Below are positions 9,263 to 18,645 of a stretch of DNA of 58,976 bases, piece after piece. Under the pieces are notes generated by a model, which was not told where the DNA came from, did no database searches, and worked only from the letters and a program-made list of their open reading frames with translations. Position 1 is the first letter of the stretch. Every line of letters starts with the position of its first letter. The translations under genes and the position numbers were made by a program. The DNA comes from Burkholderiales bacterium (lineage in GTDB: Bacteria; Pseudomonadota; Gammaproteobacteria; Burkholderiales; JAHFRG01): contig DATIXX010000057.1 of assembly GCA_035518095.1 (NCBI GenBank), forward strand, positions 1 to 58,976, in the 5' to 3' direction.

Positions 9263-10333
9263 CTATTGCAGCACTTCTTCTAATTGCTGGAGGAACTGCA
9301 ATACCGCAGCCTCGTCGCGCCGCAGCGCGGCGGTGCCCCGCTCGCGGCGTTCGGGTTTTGGTAACGGACCGGAGGGGAGCGGGGCGATGAGTCCCTGGAG
9401 ATAAGCCACCACCAGCCCCGGGTGCACATAGTATTTCCGGCACACGGCGCGCGTGTTGCCGAGCCGCTTGGCGACCGCGTCGATTGCCCGGGCTATGTTT
9501 CGCTCCGCGTCTCTGCGGGTCTTTGCGGGCCCCATCGCGCACAGTTCCTTGGCCGCCAGCATCGTCCCGGCCCAAGTGCGGAAATCCTTAGCGGTGATGT
9601 CGCGGCCGGTAATTTCGCGCAAATAGGCGTTAACGTCGTCCGATGAAATGATCTGGCGCTTGCCCGATGTGTCGAGGTATTTGAACAATTCCTGCCCCGG
9701 CAAATCCTGGCATTGCTGAACGATGCGCGCAAGCCGCCGGTCGGTGATGGCTACCGTGTGATTGATGCCGCTCTTGCCGCGGAAATTGAAGCGCAGTTTT
9801 GCACCTTTGACCTCGACGTGCCGGTCGCGCAGCGTGGTGAGCCCGAATGAGCGGTTCTCGCGGAGGTACTCGTAGTTGCCGACGCGAATGAGCGTTTTGT
9901 CCAGCAGGCGCACGACGGTGGCGAGAATCTGGCGGCGCGTCAGGTCGCGCGCGCGCAGGTCGTGTTCCACCCGCTCTCGGATTTCCGGAAGGATTTCGCT
10001 GAACTCAAGTATGCGGCTGAACTTGGAGCGGTCTCGCGCTGCGCGATATGAAGGATGGTAGCGGTATTGCTTGCGCCCACGCGCATCGCGCGCGGTCGCC
10101 TGGATATGGCCTTTGGGATCGGGGCAAATCCATACGTCGGTCCACGCCGGCGGAATCACCAGCGAATTGATACGATTCTTCTCTTCGCTGTTGATACGCG
10201 AGCCGTCAGGAGCGAAGTAAATCCACCCTTTCCCCGCCCGCTGCCGCCGGATTCCGGCAACACCGTCCGTTACGTAATTGAGCCCGGCACGAATTGCCGC
10301 CTGGCGATGTTCTTCCGTAAGCCGCGAGGTCAA
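9263..10333 (-). CDS. DNA topoisomerase IB (poxvirus/eukaryote type)
   Basis: The 356-residue protein relaxes supercoils by a 3'-phosphotyrosine nick. It has the bacterial topoisomerase IB layout: an N-terminal domain with GIRRQRAGKGWIYFAPDG and IPPAWTDVWICPDPKGHIQATARDARGRKQYRYHP, then a catalytic core with KFRTWAGT-like DFRTWAGTMLAAKEL and the RKYYVHP segment carrying the active tyrosine. I place the start at TTG 10333 because AAGGAG lies 6 bases upstream and the protein then begins at TSRLTEEHRQAA, as homologues do. The longer frame up to 10396 adds 21 residues that do not resemble the family. No LigD or Ku gene is near. Confidence 0.92.
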   Translation of the reverse strand: MTSRLTEEHRQAAIRAGLNYVTDGVAGIRRQRAGKGWIYFAPDGSRINSEEKNRINSLVIPPAWTDVWICPDPKGHIQATARDARGRKQYRYHPSYRAARDRSKFSRILEFSEILPEIRERVEHDLRARDLTRRQILATVVRLLDKTLIRVGNYEYLRENRSFGLTTLRDRHVEVKGAKLRFNFRGKSGINHTVAITDRRLARIVQQCQDLPGQELFKYLDTSGKRQIISSDDVNAYLREITGRDITAKDFRTWAGTMLAAKELCAMGPAKTRRDAERNIARAIDAVAKRLGNTRAVCRKYYVHPGLVVAYLQGLIAPLPSGPLPKPERRERGTAALRRDEAAVLQFLQQLEEVLQ

Positions 10334-10461
10334 TGCATGCTCCTTTTTTTGGCGGCTTATATGATAAAGGACGGACTCACGGCACGCCATGATCAAATGG
10401 CGATCGTTATTTCTCGCTTAGCCAACGTATTGCCGAAGATATTCCTGGGCGGCGCATATTC

Positions 10462-10947
10462 TCAGGAATCAAACGAGCTTAAATCCCGCAATGGGTTCAT
10501 TTTCACGGGAGTCGTCCAAGTTTTGATGTCTGCCATATTTCCAGGCCTGAAGCGCATTTCTGTTTCTGTGGTTTCCAGGTTCTGGGTCAAGGCCTTATCC
10601 GCATATGTGGTTATCGAGATGGAATAATCGAAATTGGTGACCATCTCTTTCTGCAAACAGGTATAGCCGGCCGCATCCTGCGGAGCGAGTTTTTTTACAA
10701 TTGCGCAACTCTGGCTCGACTCAGGCGAAGAAAAAGTGACCTTGACCCAAAGCGTCCGTGCCGTTTTGTTTTTCAGCATCAGCATCAGTGCCAGCTGTCC
10801 TGCTTCTTCACTGACCGTGGTGCCGTTAACAATAACCACCCAACGGGAATTAAACGCGCTCTTTGGCGGTCGAAATTCCTGCATGGCAGCATACCCGCTG
10901 CCGACGCATAACGCGAAAATAATTAATTTGGCAATTTGTCGATGCAT
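10462..10947 (-). CDS. Hypothetical secreted protein
   Basis: The 161-residue protein has a signal peptide (MHRQIAKLIIFALCVGSGYA, cleavage after GYA), so it is probably periplasmic. The mature part has an Ig-like strand pattern (VVIVNGTTVSEEAGQLALMLMLKNKTARTLWVKVTF) and two cysteines (SSQSCAIVKK, GYTCLQKE) that may form a disulfide. I chose ATG 10947 over the ATG at 10965 because AGGAG lies 5 bases upstream of it and the signal peptide then begins cleanly. The family is not recognised. It is a single gene between topoisomerase IB and a methyltransferase. Confidence 0.7.
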   Translation of the reverse strand: MHRQIAKLIIFALCVGSGYAAMQEFRPPKSAFNSRWVVIVNGTTVSEEAGQLALMLMLKNKTARTLWVKVTFSSPESSQSCAIVKKLAPQDAAGYTCLQKEMVTNFDYSISITTYADKALTQNLETTETEMRFRPGNMADIKTWTTPVKMNPLRDLSSFDS

Positions 10948-11001
10948 ATGCTCTCCTTGTGGCAATTGCAGTATAAAGTTTGCGATTAAGCAGGCGCTCG
11001 C

Positions 11002-11646
11002 TCATTTTTGCCTGCGCCACACGCTCGCCAGCCACGGCTGCTGTTCGCGCGGCAGGCCGGCAGGGCGGTAATAATGCGTCAGCTCAACGAATCCCGCAGC
11101 CGACACAAAGCAGCGCCAGGTTTCGAGATCATGATACGCGCCATAGCGCCCACGGTTCCAGCCTTCCTCGTTATGGCCGCGCGGGTTCGAGCTGAATAGC
11201 ACCCCGCCCGGTTTCAGTGTCGCATGCAATTCCGCCAGGACGCGCGGCAATTCCTGGCTGGGCACATGAAACAGCGCAGCATTGGCGAACACGCCATCGA
11301 AATGGTTATCGGGCAGATCGAGCTTGAGGAAATCCTGCTGCCATACCTCGCGGCCGCTGTATGCGCGCGCCATTCCGACGAAGCGCGGCGCGCCTTCCAA
11401 ACCCACGGCGACGTGGCCGAGGTCGTCAAATGTCTTGAGATCGCGCCCCGGTCCACACCCAAAATCGAGTATCGTGAATGGCGGTTTACTTTCGATGTAT
11501 TGCAAAAGTGCCGCGATGTTCTGGCTGACGTCGTGATCCCGCGTGCCCTCCTGGAAATCCTCGGCGCTCCGGTTGTAATGTTCCAGCGTGAGGCTTGAGA
11601 TTTTTTCCAAGTCTTGCGGATTGAGTCTCAAGGTCGAAATAGTCAT
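11002..11646 (-). CDS. Class I SAM-dependent methyltransferase
   Basis: The 214-residue protein has the Rossmann methyltransferase motifs in order: motif I FTILDFGCGPGRDLKTF (about residues 58-74), motif II VGLEGAPRFVGMA, motif IV FDGVFANAALFHVPSQELPRVLAEL, and the post-motif LKPGGVLFSSNPRG. This pattern is typical of small-molecule methyltransferases related to UbiE/Tam. The substrate cannot be told from sequence. It is a single gene with no strong ribosome site before the ATG. Confidence 0.88.
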   Translation of the reverse strand: MTISTLRLNPQDLEKISSLTLEHYNRSAEDFQEGTRDHDVSQNIAALLQYIESKPPFTILDFGCGPGRDLKTFDDLGHVAVGLEGAPRFVGMARAYSGREVWQQDFLKLDLPDNHFDGVFANAALFHVPSQELPRVLAELHATLKPGGVLFSSNPRGHNEEGWNRGRYGAYHDLETWRCFVSAAGFVELTHYYRPAGLPREQQPWLASVWRRQK

Positions 11647-11831
11647 GACCGTAGGACCGCCGAGAACGGTCCCAATTCGGCGCGAATGGTCGTCTTACGA
11701 TGTGCTTTTGTCAGCCGCGAAATCAACACATGCATCCTTCTCTAATCGATTTGCACAGTGTTCAGTGGAGTCGCCAGGTGGTGGTAAAGAACTGCTAAAG
11801 ACGCAACCGATCCTAGATGTGGTCAGGTAAA

Positions 11832-12479
11832 TCAAGAATCCGCGTCCCAGATGCGCTTGCGAAAGTAATCTCGCCAACCTTTGGGAAGCGCGGGCAAATT
11901 GGTTACGCGGCGCAATGTGTCCTGATTTGCTGCATCAGCCGTATACAGATTGACGATATCGGCTACCGTAACGCCATGCTCGTCGTGGGCCAGAAGATCT
12001 ATCGGGTCGCCGGCGATAACCTCTCCTTCCCGAAGGACAGCAAGATAGAAACCCGTACGGCCGCTGTGCAGGAAGCGCTTTACCATATCCGGACGGCCGA
12101 ACCGAATGCCGAGCTTGTAGCACGGCATTCGAGGTTGCGTGACCACAAACTCGGCAGATCCAGCCTTGATGCGATCGCCAATGTGAACCTTGTCTTCAAG
12201 CATGCCTTCGGTCGTGAAATTCTCACCGAACATCGCCCAAGGTAAATCCATCTCCGGCAGTTCCTCGCGCCAATATGGATAGTGTTCGGATGGATAAACA
12301 TAAACAGCCTTATCGGCTCCGCCGTGTACCGACAGATCGGATTGCTCGTCGCCGTTTAAGTTGAGCTTCGCAACTTGAACACTGCCGTTAACTGGTGCCT
12401 TGAAGATGGAGGTGCGCACCGGCTTTCCGTTCCAAAAGACTTCGCGCGGAAGCCCCACATTGACGGATAAGAGTTTCAC
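11832..12479 (-). CDS. MOSC domain protein (YiiM-like)
   Basis: The 215-residue protein carries a MOSC domain, the module that handles molybdenum cofactor or sulfur in MOCOS, YcbX and YiiM. The family features are LSVNVGLPREVFWNGKPVRTSIFK at the N-terminus, the GDEQSDLSVHGGADKAVYVYP block, GENFTTEGMLEDKVHIGD and the conserved cysteine in QPRMPCYKLGIRFG. The C-terminal 45 residues form the 3-alpha extension of YiiM proteins. YiiM-like enzymes reduce N-hydroxylated bases, so a similar role is likely. The start codon is GTG at 12479. Confidence 0.88.
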   Translation of the reverse strand: MKLLSVNVGLPREVFWNGKPVRTSIFKAPVNGSVQVAKLNLNGDEQSDLSVHGGADKAVYVYPSEHYPYWREELPEMDLPWAMFGENFTTEGMLEDKVHIGDRIKAGSAEFVVTQPRMPCYKLGIRFGRPDMVKRFLHSGRTGFYLAVLREGEVIAGDPIDLLAHDEHGVTVADIVNLYTADAANQDTLRRVTNLPALPKGWRDYFRKRIWDADS

Positions 12480-12917
12480 CGGTATTGGATTACATCCTTA
12501 TTGGTTATCGTGCAGTGCGCGGCGCCAGCTTCAAATTACACACCAAAAAGCGATTTTACGTCAGGCATTTTGCATCCGCTTTTTTTATCGCGCAACGGGA
12601 TATGATTTTATATGCCGGCCACGAGAAGCGGCATGATAGCAAAAACCCCGAGCGTCACTATCTACACCGTTCCCGCTCTGGAGTCTCTGCTCGCAAAGTA
12701 CTCGCGGATCGTCAGGCCGCGAAGCCAAAAATCAACCGTGAACTGCGCGGCGGGCAACACGCCATGCACGACACACGCCAAGGCGTTTAGTCAGATTCTG
12801 CACGACTGTTTTCCGTGACCCAGTGGGCCCGGCGTCAATCCGGCCGGCAACTCCATGGCGCCCAAGACGTTACTCAGCGCCGGGCCGCCCGCCGCTCGCC
12901 CTCTCCGTAACCTAAAG
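12480..12917. other. Intergenic region with possible gene remnant
   Basis: This 438-base stretch has no intact gene. On the minus strand a 21-codon frame starts at 12856 with MELPAGLTPGPLG and stops at 12791. That opening resembles the N-terminus of isochorismatase-like cysteine hydrolases, but no frame continues the protein, so it may be a decayed remnant. The resemblance is from memory and weak. Confidence 0.3.
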
Positions 12918-13193
12918 TCAAGCCGTTTTTCCCGGGCAGCACTTCAATGTCGAATTGTAGATCCAACCAAACAACAAGCCTCCAACCGCACCATCCACCA
13001 ACGCGTAGATCGTTCCAATTATGATTTGGCCGATTGTGGGGCCGGAGTTGTAGCCCGGATATATTGAAGCAGCGAGATCAAGGAAAGCCTGGCCGTAGGG
13101 CGGCCAAATTGCATTTGCCACAGTAGTAAGCAGGACCGCGGCGCCCCAAAGCAATCCGGTTGTGATGGTCAAAGCGATAACATTGAGTCGCAT
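12918..13193 (-). CDS. Small membrane protein of the type often labelled phage holin
   Basis: The 91-residue protein has an N-terminal membrane helix (ALTITTGLLWGAAVLLTTVANAIW) and a second one near the C-terminus (IGTIYALVDGAVGGLLFGWIYN). The pattern IYPGY...GTIYALVDGAVGGLLFGWIYN is common in small proteobacterial proteins that databases label bacteriophage holin, although they sit outside prophages. The ribosome site GAGGAGG is strong. No endolysin or other phage gene is nearby, so a lysis role is unlikely; the function is unknown. Confidence 0.75.
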   Translation of the reverse strand: MRLNVIALTITTGLLWGAAVLLTTVANAIWPPYGQAFLDLAASIYPGYNSGPTIGQIIIGTIYALVDGAVGGLLFGWIYNSTLKCCPGKTA

Positions 13194-13226
13194 AATGCCT
13201 CCTCGCAGAGCAGGTGAGTTAATACG

Positions 13227-13760
13227 CTATTTCATTCTTGAAGGCAGCTTGATGCTTCGTCCCGCCACCATGAAGTTGCCCCCGCCGCGGTGGTGTATGG
13301 TCCGCGGGTCTTTCCGCGAGGGTTCTTTCCACGCTTTGACAACCTCGAGGATGAAAAAGTTGTATTTTACAGCCAACCGCGCATCGACGACTTTGCATTC
13401 GAGATTGGCGTGGCACTCGGCTATGAGAGGTGCCTTAACGCGCGACGCTGCAACTGGCGTCAGACGAAATCTTTTGAACTTATCTACGTTTCGCCCTGAC
13501 GTGTTTCCGCAGCCTACCGCCTTCATTGCGAGCTCAACTGTCGGGATATTGATTACGCACTCTTTGGTTGCCTTCAAAATGCCGAAGGTAAAGCTCTGGT
13601 CGCCGATTACGCAGCCCACAATCGGAGGCTCGAAGTCCATCATCGTGTGCCAGGACATGGTCATGATGTTGGCTCGCCCATTTCTTTCGGTGGTCACCAT
13701 TACAACCGGCCCCGGTTCAAGCAGGCGGTAGACCCTGGACAAAGGCAGGGTTCTTTTCAT
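13227..13760 (-). CDS. Flavin reductase family protein
   Basis: The 177-residue protein matches the flavin-reductase-like FMN-binding split-barrel family. It begins MKRTLPLSRVYRLLEPGPVVMVTT and contains NIMTMSWHTMMDFEPPIVGCVIG, FGILKATKECVINIPT and, later, the C-terminal HHRGGGNF. Such proteins reduce free flavin or bind FMN for a partner oxygenase. I start at ATG 13760 because homologues begin at this MK; a GTG 6 bases upstream is possible. It is a single gene with no oxygenase partner next to it. Confidence 0.88.
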   Translation of the reverse strand: MKRTLPLSRVYRLLEPGPVVMVTTERNGRANIMTMSWHTMMDFEPPIVGCVIGDQSFTFGILKATKECVINIPTVELAMKAVGCGNTSGRNVDKFKRFRLTPVAASRVKAPLIAECHANLECKVVDARLAVKYNFFILEVVKAWKEPSRKDPRTIHHRGGGNFMVAGRSIKLPSRMK

Positions 13761-14037
13761 CGTCACACCATCAGCGAGCCCCGTTGTCTTTATTGTTTGA
13801 AAAAGCAGTAAGCGGCTATTTTGCCGGGTCAGCGCACCCGTTCGGCGCTCAACTGCAGCAAAGAATTTTTATAGCTGAGAGCGAGCCCGGGCGCCTTGAT
13901 CTAAATCAACAGCGAACCCCTGTTACTTTTCACGGCTCAGCGGAAATGTGAGGCGAATTGCGAGCGTGAACTCCCACCTTCGATGATTAGGAAAACTGTA
14001 GCTGCGACGCCGGCAAATGCTCCGGTGGATTGAAAGA

Positions 14038-14571
14038 TCAGTTCAGGTCAATCTTTTTACCGTTTACGGCGCGCCACCAGCGCCACCAGGCCAGGGCCGA
14101 TAGCACTATCATCATGATTGCGCCCATTCCAAAGCCGATGCGTTCCAACAGATCATGCGTGCTGCTTAGGAAGGCCAGCGTTTCGATGGAAAAACTTCCG
14201 CCAGAAGATACGTGTGCCCATACCGCGGCCCATGAAAATATGGCCGCGAACGTAGAGCACATGAGCGCGGCAACCAGCATATAGAGCGCGGGGTACGAGT
14301 AACGATACTTGGCGATCAAAGTCAATACGCCCATACAGAGGAACACAATCCCGAGCCCGAGCACGACCAACCTTGGTGCGGTGAGCCTTGAATGGCCTAA
14401 ATGTATGAAATCGACGGAGATCAGCAGTAGAACCGCGCCCGCCAGCAAGAAGACAAGTTTCCCCAAGAGAGGAAAGTCCATTATGTCAGGAGATTTTTTG
14501 ATGGTTTTCCTCTTCGGCAATAGTTTGCTAAACAGAGTTTTCGTGGAGCGCTTTTTGCGTGCTTTAGCCAT
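14038..14571 (-). CDS. Hypothetical membrane protein with basic N-terminus
   Basis: The 177-residue protein starts with a very basic stretch (KARKKRSTKTLFSKLLPKRK) and then has four predicted membrane helices: about residues 33-52, 66-86, 93-113 and 146-166. The loop between helices 3 and 4 is short and polar. I do not recognise the family. It is probably an inner-membrane protein with the basic tail in the cytoplasm. The ribosome site is weak and no operon partner is visible. Confidence 0.65.
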   Translation of the reverse strand: MAKARKKRSTKTLFSKLLPKRKTIKKSPDIMDFPLLGKLVFLLAGAVLLLISVDFIHLGHSRLTAPRLVVLGLGIVFLCMGVLTLIAKYRYSYPALYMLVAALMCSTFAAIFSWAAVWAHVSSGGSFSIETLAFLSSTHDLLERIGFGMGAIMMIVLSALAWWRWWRAVNGKKIDLN

Positions 14572-15199
14572 ACGGCGACTTGGTTGATTTTTACAAGCTG
14601 AACGCGATTACCTGTTAACAATGCGGTCAAGTTCGCGGAACCGGGTCAAAGCCCGTCCCCGCTTCTTTATTCTGCCGAGTCGTAGCATCTTGTCTTTAAG
14701 CCTGCATTTTGCCTCTTTCCGCGGCCCCGAACTTGACGGCCAAATCGCCCGCAGAACAACCTTTGATTTTGCGCGTCCATGCTACGTCATTCTGATTCTG
14801 CGCGATGTGCATTGCTTCATATTCAAGCGGTTTTGCCCACATTACAATGAGTTGCTTTCAAAGATTCCTCGGTCCACGGGTATTTTTGAGACGAACCGAA
14901 CCAGAAAATAATTCCAGATTGCCGTTTGAGATCGCGCCCCCCGGTTCCTGAGTACAGGCGAGGCTATTAGGCTGGAAACCAGTCGCATATTCCCCGCGGC
15001 ATGCTCAAACGGAATGGTCATCTATCCGACAAATCGCATAATGGCTTTACTCCATTGAATATAAACTTAAAAGTTACACAAAAGGCTGGTTTTGGCGGCG
15101 AGGGGATCAACATGAACAGCTTCGCAGAGATTCAATCACCGGTAACGTGATTGTCTGCTCAAGTGGTTAGGTGCCGTTCAATTTCCCTGCAACGGCGTA
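14572..15199. other. Intergenic region, no gene recognised
   Basis: This is the longest gap in the window (628 bases). The 96-codon plus-strand frame at 14621-14911 has no ribosome site and no protein-like pattern. Part of the region (about 15050-15100) is AT-rich. I found no tRNA, terminator or repeat. Confidence 0.45.
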
Positions 15200-15619
15200 T
15201 CACGCATGAACCGCAACGAACATGCCCATCGAGAACATGCAAATGAGCTGAACAAAGAAGAACGCGAAGCGGATTGCGGCCGCAAGATTGGTCGGTTTCA
15301 GGGAGATATGAACGAGGGTTTGAAATACGCGCGCAAAGATCAAGACAATGGCCAAAGTGTCCAGGACCGGATTTTGCACCCCGGTTGCAACGATTGCCAC
15401 GACGATGGCCGCGTATACGGCGAGGTTTTCCACACAGTTCGCGTGGGCGCGCATCGCGCGCTGATACCATTCGCTGCCTTGAGGCAGGTCTGCCCGCCAT
15501 TCACTCATTGTGGCGCGCTTGGTCAAGATTTGGCTCCATCGGTACACACCGTCGCTGCCAAGCAGTGTGACCAGCGTCCAACCCGCAAACCCGAGCAGCA
15601 CCCACACCGGAATGCTCAT
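15200..15619 (-). CDS. MAPEG family membrane protein
   Basis: The 139-residue protein has four membrane helices and the MAPEG core: the RAMRAHANCVENLAVYAAIVV segment, where the E-N-x-x pattern contributes to glutathione binding in eukaryotic members, followed by LIFARVFQTLVHI. MAPEG enzymes conjugate or reduce lipophilic substrates with glutathione in the membrane, but bacterial members are rarely characterised. The ribosome site GAAGGCGG is near the ATG. No partner gene is evident. Confidence 0.85.
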   Translation of the reverse strand: MSIPVWVLLGFAGWTLVTLLGSDGVYRWSQILTKRATMSEWRADLPQGSEWYQRAMRAHANCVENLAVYAAIVVAIVATGVQNPVLDTLAIVLIFARVFQTLVHISLKPTNLAAAIRFAFFFVQLICMFSMGMFVAVHA

Positions 15620-15804
15620 TTCAACCGCCTTCGTTTATCGAAAGCGGCGCACCGTTGTCACATGACGAAGCATTCGCATATTGGTTCTCCTGTTAGAATT
15701 GGGCGACCTTTCCCAATCTAAAAAACGCCGCAGAAAACGGCTTTGTTGCGCGGCCCGTCGCGTGCAGGTTATTCGGAATTGATTTAACGCCTAATCCGCT
15801 GAGG

Positions 15805-16377
15805 TCACTTCGCCAATATGTCGATGAGCTTCTTGTCATTCAGCAGATTTTGTATTACGTCCGCGAGGGCCTTGTTGATCAGCTCCTGGTTTTTGTCCTG
15901 ACTTGGCGGGATAAGCAGCGTATTTTTATTTACCACCTCGTACAGGTTCTCGTAAGTCGTTGTCCCGTTTTTAACATCGGCCTTGAGCCTCGCAAGAGTA
16001 CGGATATAGTCGGTCCAGGAACCCGTTGGCGTGGAATATTGCAGTGCTTGAATTTCCACTTTTAGCAGAAGTGGGGCATCCCCGGACACAATGTTTACTT
16101 TGAAACCGTATTTTTGCAATCCTTCATAAATTTTTTCTTGCACAACATCGGCGACATTGGAATCGGTGAGGATGATTGAATCCTTGTCCAACCGCGTGGT
16201 GCGATAGCCCAGAACCTTGTCCTCGCGAGCGTCGGTAACCATTAAGGCCACCGTTTTGCCTTGTCCGACACCGGAACTCAGCACTTCGACGTCGGGGTTA
16301 ATCAGCACTTTCTGCGGGGTAAGGGCGCAACCGCCTAAGATTAACAGCAGGGAAACTGAGAATAAGGATTTGTTCAT
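15805..16377 (-). CDS. YajG-like lipoprotein
   Basis: The 190-residue protein has a lipoprotein signal (MNKSLFSVSLLLILGGCALTP) with the lipobox LGGC, so it is probably anchored in the outer membrane. The mature part follows the YajG family: VALMVTDAREDKVLGYR, then VADVVQEKIYEGLQKYGFKV, then LLLKVEIQALQY. YajG proteins have no settled function. The ribosome site GAGGTC precedes the ATG. It lies downstream of the pyrophosphatase gene on the same strand but is separated by 120 bases. Confidence 0.85.
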   Translation of the reverse strand: MNKSLFSVSLLLILGGCALTPQKVLINPDVEVLSSGVGQGKTVALMVTDAREDKVLGYRTTRLDKDSIILTDSNVADVVQEKIYEGLQKYGFKVNIVSGDAPLLLKVEIQALQYSTPTGSWTDYIRTLARLKADVKNGTTTYENLYEVVNKNTLLIPPSQDKNQELINKALADVIQNLLNDKKLIDILAK

Positions 16378-16497
16378 GATGACCTCGATCTAATTTAACA
16401 ACACACCAGGCTGACATGCTGGGCGCGCCGCGGTTCCCGCATAGGAGAAATCGCGGTTCAGGGCTCGGCGCGGTTCGCCTTGAACGGCATAAGCGGG

Positions 16498-18579
16498 TTA
16501 CAGCAGAGGAACGATCAATAGCGCGACAATATTGATAATCTTTATTAACGGGTTGACCGCGGGGCCGGCGGTGTCTTTATACGGATCGCCGACGGTGTCA
16601 CCGGTGACCGCCGCCTTGTGCGCGTCGCTGCCCTTGCCGCCGTAATGCCCGTCCTCGATATATTTCTTAGCATTGTCCCATGCTCCGCCACCGGTGGTCA
16701 TGGAAATCGCTACAAAAAGGCCGGTCACGATGGTGCCCACCAGCAGTCCTCCCAGCGCCTTGACACCGGCACCGGGCCCCAGGATCAAGCGCATGACAAA
16801 CGCGACCACGATCGGCGTCAGCACCGGCAGTAGCGAGGGTATCATCATTTCCTTGATCGCGGCGCGAGTCAGCATGTCCACCGCGCGTGAGTAATCCGGC
16901 TTCGCCGTTCCTTCCATGATGCCTTTGATCTCCTTGAACTGGCGGCGCACTTCAATGACCACTGATCCCGCCGCCCGTCCCACGGCTTCCATCGCCATTG
17001 AGGCAAAGAGATAGGGTATAAGCCCCCCAATGAACAATCCGATGATGACTGCGGGATCAGAAAGTTGAAACGGAACATTTTTGTGTACAGATTCCAGCGC
17101 ATGCGTATAGTCCGCGAACAGCACCAAAGCCGCCAGGCCCGCGGAACCGATGGCGTAGCCCTTGGTCACTGCCTTGGTCGTATTTCCCACTGCATCCAGC
17201 GGGTCAGTGATGGCGCGAACTTCGTCGGGCAGTTTCGCCATTTGCGCGATGCCACCCGCGTTGTCGGTAATTGGACCGTACGCGTCAAGCGCCACGATGA
17301 TGCCGGTCATGGACAGCATCGAAGTCGCCGCAATGGCGATGCCATAAAGACCCGCAGTCACATAGGACGCCCATATCGACAGGCAGATCGCCAGCACAGG
17401 GAGCGCGGTAGCCTTCATCGAGACGCCGAGCCCGGCGATGATGTTCGTGGCGTGACCGGTCGTGGACGCTTGTGCGACATGGCGTACCGGACTGAATTCG
17501 GTCGCGGTGTAATATTCGGTAATCACCACCATCAAGCCCGTGAGCACCAACCCTACGACAGCCGAGCCGAACAATTTAATCGGGCTGAGAAATGCGTATT
17601 GCGCACCGATGTCGCCCATGAGCAGCCAGGTAATCGGGATGTAGCCTATTACCGCGATCGCTCCTGCAACAAAGAGTCCGCGGTAAAGCGCACTCATGAT
17701 TTTTTTGCCCGGTACCACTTTTACGAAAAGGCAGCCGATGATCGAGGCGATGATAGAAAAGCCGCCGATAACGAGCGGGTACACTGCCGCTTTCCACACA
17801 ACTTGAGGCGAATTCAGGAGCAATGTGCCTAAGAGCATGGTGGCGATGACGGTTACCGCATAAGTTTCGAATAAATCGGCAGCCATGCCCGCGCAGTCGC
17901 CGACATTGTCGCCCACGTTATCTGCAATCACCGCCGGATTGCGCGGATCGTCTTCAGGTATACCGGCCTCAACCTTGCCCACGAGGTCGGCGCCAACGTC
18001 GGCGCCCTTGGTGAAGATTCCGCCGCCAAGACGGGCGAAGATGGAAATAAGCGAAGCGCCGAAACCCAGGCCGACCAGCGACTCGATGACCTGGCTTAAT
18101 ACCGCGCCCTGCGGTGCAGTGTTTACCAGGACCACAAAATAGCCCGTGACTCCAAGCAGGGCCAGGCCTACAACCAGCAAACCGGTTATCGCGCCGCCGC
18201 GGAAAGCGACCTTCAATGCTTCATTGAGGCCGGTGCGCGCCGCCTCGGCGGTGCGCAGGTTAGCGCGTACGGAAACATTCATGCCAATGTACCCGGCTGC
18301 TCCCGAGAGTATCGCGCCGATGGCGAACCCGACTGCGGTTTTCCATGTCAACACAAAGCCGATCACCAGAAACAAGATAACGCCGACCATACTGATGGTT
18401 CTGTACTGGCGATTCAGATAAGCCGAAGCGCCCACCTGTACCGCGGCGGAAATTTCACGCATGCGGTCGGTGCCGCTCGGTTGATTCAATATCCACTTGA
18501 TTGAAATGCCACCGAAAACGATGGCAAGGATCGCGCAGACAAGCGCAAAAGCAAGTGCGAATGCAATGGCCGCTGTCAT
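16498..18579 (-). CDS. hppA: Membrane H+-translocating pyrophosphatase, K+-independent type
   Basis: The 693-residue integral membrane enzyme couples PPi hydrolysis to proton pumping. The acidic PPi/Mg site is present as [19 protein letters not shown], with [12 protein letters not shown] before it and [20 protein letters not shown] at the C-terminus. Lys469 in the GNTTKA motif marks the K+-independent subfamily; K+-dependent enzymes have Ala there. About 15-16 membrane helices are expected. The gene follows the PPi-type phosphofructokinase by 66 bases on the same strand. This order suggests that PPi made or used in glycolysis is linked to the proton gradient. Confidence 0.96.
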   Translation of the reverse strand: MTAAIAFALAFALVCAILAIVFGGISIKWILNQPSGTDRMREISAAVQVGASAYLNRQYRTISMVGVILFLVIGFVLTWKTAVGFAIGAILSGAAGYIGMNVSVRANLRTAEAARTGLNEALKVAFRGGAITGLLVVGLALLGVTGYFVVLVNTAPQGAVLSQVIESLVGLGFGASLISIFARLGGGIFTKGADVGADLVGKVEAGIPEDDPRNPAVIADNVGDNVGDCAGMAADLFETYAVTVIATMLLGTLLLNSPQVVWKAAVYPLVIGGFSIIASIIGCLFVKVVPGKKIMSALYRGLFVAGAIAVIGYIPITWLLMGDIGAQYAFLSPIKLFGSAVVGLVLTGLMVVITEYYTATEFSPVRHVAQASTTGHATNIIAGLGVSMKATALPVLAICLSIWASYVTAGLYGIAIAATSMLSMTGIIVALDAYGPITDNAGGIAQMAKLPDEVRAITDPLDAVGNTTKAVTKGYAIGSAGLAALVLFADYTHALESVHKNVPFQLSDPAVIIGLFIGGLIPYLFASMAMEAVGRAAGSVVIEVRRQFKEIKGIMEGTAKPDYSRAVDMLTRAAIKEMMIPSLLPVLTPIVVAFVMRLILGPGAGVKALGGLLVGTIVTGLFVAISMTTGGGAWDNAKKYIEDGHYGGKGSDAHKAAVTGDTVGDPYKDTAGPAVNPLIKIINIVALLIVPLL

Positions 18580-18645
18580 GATTCCCCCCTCGAATTGACT
18601 TCTTTCAATTATGCCACAAAGCCGGAATCGGAATGCTCCGGGCAG

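Noticed and set aside
12612..12818. Plus-strand frame opening with VTIYTVP-like sequence, resembling a glutaredoxin start
   Set aside because: There is no CxxC motif, no ribosome site and no continuation of the family; it is probably chance.
12918..13193. Possible prophage holin
   Set aside because: No endolysin, spanin or structural phage gene is near; the label is a database habit for this small membrane family.
14621..14911. 96-codon plus-strand frame in a long gap
   Set aside because: It lacks a ribosome site, a recognisable pattern and a coding-like composition.
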